A program made the position numbers and the translations under genes. A stretch of DNA of 36,022 bases from positions 1 through 36,022 of the forward strand of contig JAUNDC010000023.1 of assembly GCA_030526355.1 (NCBI GenBank). The letters run 5' to 3'. The notes beneath the pieces were generated by a model. It worked only from the letters and a program-made list of their open reading frames with translations, was not told where the DNA came from and made no database searches. Origin of the DNA: Bacillota bacterium. GTDB lineage: Bacteria; Bacillota; Clostridia; Peptostreptococcales; Anaerovoracaceae. Shown piece by piece: positions 33,212 to 36,022 of this stretch (its first letter is position 1; each line of letters starts with the position of its first letter).

Positions 33212-34591
33212 ATGAGCAGATTACGCTTTTATACAGCATTATATGTTTCCAGATTAGCTGCATTCGGCATTGACGTGGTAGCTAAAGGCAGGGGAACAAA
33301 TCTTCCCGGAGAGATAGCGCTGAAGATAGATCCGGATTTTATCAGTCATATCAAGGGAGTGGATCCTGACCGTACTGTATTTGTTACAGGAACAAACGGC
33401 AAAAGCACAACGACGAATCTTATTGCCCACGTGCTTTCCAAGGCAGGAGTTAAAACAGCTGTGAATCTGGCCGGAGCAAATCTTCTGGCCGGTGTGGCAG
33501 TGACACTTATGAGGAATACAGAGGCTAACGGAAGGCTCAAGGCTGATCTTATACTGCTTGAAACTGATGAGAGGTTTCTGCCGGTTATACACAAGCAGCT
33601 CCCTGCCAGACACCTGTGCATTGCCAACATTCAGAAGGATCAGGTTCAGAGAAACGGTGAGCCTGATATTATATGGCGCAAGCTAGCATCGGTAATTGAT
33701 AAGGATACTACACTGTATGTCAATGGAGACGATCCAAATGCATACAGTCTCGGAAGGCTGGCAGGCAGATGTGTGAGCTTCGGTGTTGACAGGAATGCGT
33801 CATCATTTGAGAAAAAAGATGACTTCTTTTCTGTGACGATGCCATGTCCTGTTTGCCATGGTCCGATAGATTTCGAGGCATATAATATCGATAATATAGG
33901 TCCGTTTGTATGTCACAGCTGCGGATTCGGCAAGGATAAAAAGAACGACTATCAGGCTCACGATGTTGACTTTGACAGCAAGACCTTTACAGCGGGCGGC
34001 AGAACATATGAATTCGGGTACAGTACGCCATATTTCCTGTACTGTTATATTGCAGCACTGGCAGTTTCCAGAGAATTTGGAGTGGATGAGGCTGTTATCG
34101 GTGAAGCCTTCAAGGATTTCGTTAATATAGGCGGTCGTATGGAGGATGTAAAAGCAGGAGGCAGAACTATACATTATCTTAGAATGAAACAGGAAAACCC
34201 TGAAACGGTTCAGTCTGCTTTGAATGTTATTGCAGCAGATAAAAGCGAGAAGATTTTTATGCTGGGACTGGATGAGCTGGTTGATTTTGATCCTCATTAT
34301 ACAAATACCTTTTATACATTCGACTGTGACTTCAGAGACCTGATTAATTCCAATGTATGCAGGTGCATATGCTTTTCTGGTACGGTAGCGTATGATGCGG
34401 CACTGAGGATGCTGTATGATGGTTTTGATCCGGACAAGCTTACAGTGTTGCCGACGAATGATGATGAGACAATAATAAATGAACTGACAAAGTATGACTG
34501 TGATAATATTTACCTTATCACATGGCTAAAGAAATATTACTCGCTGGCAGATTATGCCAAGAAACATGCAGAGGCAAAGGAGGCACAATAG
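33212..34591 (+). CDS. murT: divergent MurT-like Mur ligase (lipid II isoglutaminyl synthase subunit homologue)
   Basis: The 459-residue protein is a Mur ligase with the MurT layout. The N-terminal RGTNLPGEIALKIDPDF and ATP loop VTGTNGKSTTTNL (about 57-69) are typical, as is ANLLAGVAV. The middle contains the MurT-specific four-cysteine zinc ribbon, CPVC at about 212 and CHSC about 24 residues later. The C-terminal DUF1727 domain has diverged: where canonical MurT has a 'DG-D-SW-WD' block, this protein has LGLDELVDFDPHYTNTFYTFDCDF, and NIQKDQVQRNGEPD replaces the usual 'N-RDQLDR-GE-D'. In S. aureus, MurT with GatD amidates the glutamate of lipid II. Here the partner lacks its glutaminase residues, so the reaction may differ. 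First gene of a two-gene operon. Confidence 0.8.
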   Translation: MSRLRFYTALYVSRLAAFGIDVVAKGRGTNLPGEIALKIDPDFISHIKGVDPDRTVFVTGTNGKSTTTNLIAHVLSKAGVKTAVNLAGANLLAGVAVTLMRNTEANGRLKADLILLETDERFLPVIHKQLPARHLCIANIQKDQVQRNGEPDIIWRKLASVIDKDTTLYVNGDDPNAYSLGRLAGRCVSFGVDRNASSFEKKDDFFSVTMPCPVCHGPIDFEAYNIDNIGPFVCHSCGFGKDKKNDYQAHDVDFDSKTFTAGGRTYEFGYSTPYFLYCYIAALAVSREFGVDEAVIGEAFKDFVNIGGRMEDVKAGGRTIHYLRMKQENPETVQSALNVIAADKSEKIFMLGLDELVDFDPHYTNTFYTFDCDFRDLINSNVCRCICFSGTVAYDAALRMLYDGFDPDKLTVLPTNDDETIINELTKYDCDNIYLITWLKKYYSLADYAKKHAEAKEAQ

Positions 34592-34592
34592 T

Positions 34593-35432
34593 ATGAATAA
34601 TTTTGAGAGTCTGTCCGCTCTGCGTGAAGCGGCTGACAGGGGAAAAAATGTTTTGAGCAACAGGGCAGAACTCAGAGGCCTGCCTGATGACGCAGAAGCT
34701 TTGCATATATTATGGCTGTATCCTGATGTCCTGAATCTTCACGGCGGCAGAGGAGATATGATGGCTCTTCTTCATGTGGCTGATCTTATGGAACTGCCTG
34801 TAGAGATAATGCGGATAGATGAGCTGGATGAAGAGATTCCATATGAATGGGCTCATATGATATGCCTGAACAGCGGAGAAATCAAGTGTGCTTCTGAGGT
34901 TGCAGCGGCTATGTCGCGTCAGCGCGAAGAACTCGATGGTTTTATTGAAAGAGGCGGTGTTTTGTGGGCTGCTGCCAGCAGCGGTGCAGTGCTTGCCAGG
35001 GAGTACACAAGGCTTGACGGCAGCAAGGCCGAAGGGCTTGGACTTCTTGATATGTCATGGCAGGAAAGAGAGTCTGTATGGGGCGATGATATATGGTTTA
35101 CCGCCGATGACGGCATTCAGGTGATGGGATGTCAGATTCAGGTTGCAGATGTATTCCTGAATGAAGGTCAGGCCCCTCTGGGAGAGATAATATACGGCAG
35201 GGGCAACTGCGGAGACGGTAGAGAAGGTGCCAGAAGCGGGAACATTATTTTTACAAACTGCCTGGGACCAATGATGGTAAAAAACCCTAGGCTTGCTGAA
35301 AAATGGCTTAAAACAGCAGCTGCATCAGCGGGTATTGAATGCAGGAGACAAATAAATGATAGCGATGTTGAGATAGAAGATAAATCATTTGAGCTTATAA
35401 AAAAATTTATAAATGAGAAGCTGAATAAATAG
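34593..35432 (+). CDS. gatD: GatD-like class I amidotransferase homologue without the catalytic Cys and His
   Basis: A 279-residue protein in the CobB/CobQ-like glutamine amidotransferase group. LHILWLYPDVLNLHGGRGDMM matches the GatD N-terminus, and EGLGLLDM and GPMMVKNPRLAEKWL match later family blocks. The catalytic residues are missing. Family GatD has a 'CGGYQ' nucleophile turn (C94 in S. aureus); the ungapped counterpart here is ASSGA with A128. Family 'TYLHGP' (H189) is TNCLGP with L224. The 'GGGSDREQ' loop is also changed (LNSGEIKCA). An N-terminal extension of about 35 residues precedes the domain. ATG 34593 lies 1 base after the MurT-like stop, behind AAAGGAGG. It may be a structural or ligand-binding partner of the MurT-like protein. 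Confidence 0.8.
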   Translation: MNNFESLSALREAADRGKNVLSNRAELRGLPDDAEALHILWLYPDVLNLHGGRGDMMALLHVADLMELPVEIMRIDELDEEIPYEWAHMICLNSGEIKCASEVAAAMSRQREELDGFIERGGVLWAAASSGAVLAREYTRLDGSKAEGLGLLDMSWQERESVWGDDIWFTADDGIQVMGCQIQVADVFLNEGQAPLGEIIYGRGNCGDGREGARSGNIIFTNCLGPMMVKNPRLAEKWLKTAAASAGIECRRQINDSDVEIEDKSFELIKKFINEKLNK

Positions 35433-35463
35433 CAGCCGGTACGGGATAGACCCGTCCGGCTGC
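35432..35463. terminator. hairpin between convergent gatD-like and feoA-like genes
   Basis: GCAGCCGG (35432-35439) pairs with CCGGCTGC (35456-35463) and ACGGG with CCCGT inside it, with one bulged T, making a 13-bp stem and ATAGA loop. On the minus strand it is followed by TATTTATTC, so it works best for feoA transcripts; on the plus strand no U-run follows, although the stem itself can protect the mRNA end. Confidence 0.65.
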
Positions 35464-35499
35464 AGGTACTGGCGATTCCGATGGTTTCGCCGGATATAT

Positions 35500-35751
35500 T
35501 TAATGATCGGCTGCAGCAGGGAATACATATATGTTCATGGAATCCTCCCGTCTGAGTGCGATAACCGCCCCCATTATTTCGTAGGCAGACGGGTTTCGTG
35601 AAGGGCTGTTGAAGAGAAGTTTTATTCTGGAGCCTGGGAAGATGCCATATCCTTTGAAATTATCAGGACGTATTCTGCTGTCATCTATGTGGTCTATAAT
35701 ATAGTCTCTGTCCGGAAGTGCTGAGGGCAGAGGTATAGAATTCAGCTGCAT
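35500..35751 (-). CDS. feoA: FeoA-domain protein
   Basis: An 83-residue SH3-like FeoA-domain protein. FKGYGIFPGSRIKLLF matches the conserved 'LGI-PG--I' core, and MGAVIALRREDSMNIYVFP matches the 'G-PIALR---A--I-V' end. FeoA proteins are small cytosolic partners of FeoB; this one is encoded 2.4 kb from feoB on the same strand, separated by the murT/gatD-like genes. ATG 35751 has AAGGAGG 8 bases upstream; the frame reaches further to 35784 without a good ribosome site. The N-terminal part is less similar to FeoA, so an independent regulatory role cannot be ruled out. Confidence 0.8.
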   Translation of the reverse strand: MQLNSIPLPSALPDRDYIIDHIDDSRIRPDNFKGYGIFPGSRIKLLFNSPSRNPSAYEIMGAVIALRREDSMNIYVFPAAADH

Positions 35752-35816
35752 ATTTAACCTCCTTAGCAAGTGTATAAGAAGCATAAAAAACTTCCACTAT
35801 TATGATATAAAAATGC

Positions 35817-35845
35817 TTGACATGTGGTTACATAAATGATAATAT
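35817..35845 (+). promoter_or_regulatory. promoter of the tRNA genes
   Basis: A perfect TTGACA at 35817-35822, 17 bp, then TAATAT at 35840-35845; transcription would start about 30 bases before the tRNA-Met. It is the best -35 box in the window, as expected for stable RNA. Confidence 0.8.
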
Positions 35846-35880
35846 AACTCTTGCAGCGGTCAGAAAGACCAAAGCAGTGT

Positions 35881-35957
35881 GGCGGTGTAGCTTAGTTGGC
35901 TAGAGCGTCCGGTTCATACCCGGAAGGTCGGTGGTTCGACTCCACTCGCCGCTACCA
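35881..35957 (+). tRNA. tRNA-Met (CAT), elongator
   Basis: A complete 77-base cloverleaf including an encoded CCA. The acceptor stem pairs GGCGGTG with CGCCGCT, with a G1.U72 pair; the T arm has GGTTCGA; the anticodon CAT is at 35915-35917. Initiator tRNA would have an unpaired first position and three G-C pairs in the anticodon stem, which are absent here, so the elongator type is preferred. A lysidine-modified tRNA-Ile cannot be fully ruled out from sequence. Confidence 0.92.
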
Positions 35958-35962
35958 TTTTA

Positions 35963-36022
35963 GGGCGCATAGCTCAGCTGGGAGAGCACCTGCCTTACAA
36001 GCAGGGGGTCATAGGTTCGAGC
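35963..36022 (+). tRNA. tRNA-Val (TAC), cut by the window end
   Basis: GGGCGCATAGCTCAGCTGGG is the typical acceptor and D arm of bacterial tRNA-Val, and the anticodon loop CTTACAA holds TAC at 35996-35998. The sequence breaks off in the T loop (GGTTCGAGC) at the window edge. It lies 5 bases after tRNA-Met and is probably part of a longer tRNA cluster. Confidence 0.92.

Noticed and set aside
1..36022. CRISPR arrays, insertion sequences, rRNA genes and replication origins.
   Set aside because: No regularly spaced repeats, no transposase frames, no rRNA sequence and no DnaA-box clusters were seen.

Overview
The window looks like a chromosomal segment of an anaerobic member of the Firmicutes, most likely class Clostridia. 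The reasons are strong AGGAGG ribosome binding sites, frequent GTG/TTG starts, AT-leaning codon use, a LexA box of the Gram-positive GAAC-N4-GTTY type, Feo iron uptake, a CarD-family regulator, MurT/GatD-type genes and a selenium-dependent molybdenum hydroxylase (SDMH) cluster. No 16S or other marker is present, so genus is not assignable.

Region 1 (1-7080) is AT-rich and reads as a decaying defence or mobile island. It holds the C-terminal remnant of a large serine recombinase; a 1510-residue Avs-like STAND NTPase with an N-terminal PD-(D/E)xK/Cap4-like nuclease; a dinD gene whose promoter carries a LexA box; and an MNT nucleotidyltransferase / HEPN pair whose HEPN toxin is truncated. A 25-codon duplicate stub of the MNT gene and a 13-bp perfect hairpin lie between that pair and region 2.

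Region 2 (7090-16370) is a run of two-component genes on the + strand: a soluble PAS hybrid kinase with two receivers; a LytS-type membrane kinase overlapping a REC-SARP response regulator; a 7TM hybrid kinase destroyed by two in-frame TAA codons and an internal receiver deletion; and a dCache hybrid kinase. It ends in a bidirectional terminator.

Region 3 (16431-24826) is the selenium/molybdenum block. Three minus-strand genes encode the molybdopterin, [2Fe-2S] and FAD subunits of a xanthine-dehydrogenase-type hydroxylase. Divergent to them, yqeC-yqeB-selD-DUF3343-cysteine desulfurase-yedF form a tightly overlapped operon that supplies and inserts selenium. No selA, selB or tRNA-Sec is seen here, and SelD itself uses Cys.

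Region 4 (24827-31356) has a 336-bp intergenic region with repeated motifs, a PadR-like regulator with a small unknown partner, an alpha/beta hydrolase overlapping an HD-domain gene, a CarD-like regulator behind a promoter plus terminator-like leader, a secreted M6-type metalloprotease with fibronectin III domain, and a small single-span surface protein.

Region 5 (31304-36022) has FeoB (minus), a divergent MurT-GatD pair (plus) whose GatD partner lacks the expected catalytic Cys and His, a stand-alone FeoA (minus), then tRNA-Met(CAT) and a tRNA-Val(TAC) cut by the window edge.

The strongest candidates for something undescribed are the Avs-like protein with its damaged defence-island surroundings, the glutaminase-dead MurT/GatD-like pair between feoB and feoA, and the attenuator-like CarD leader.
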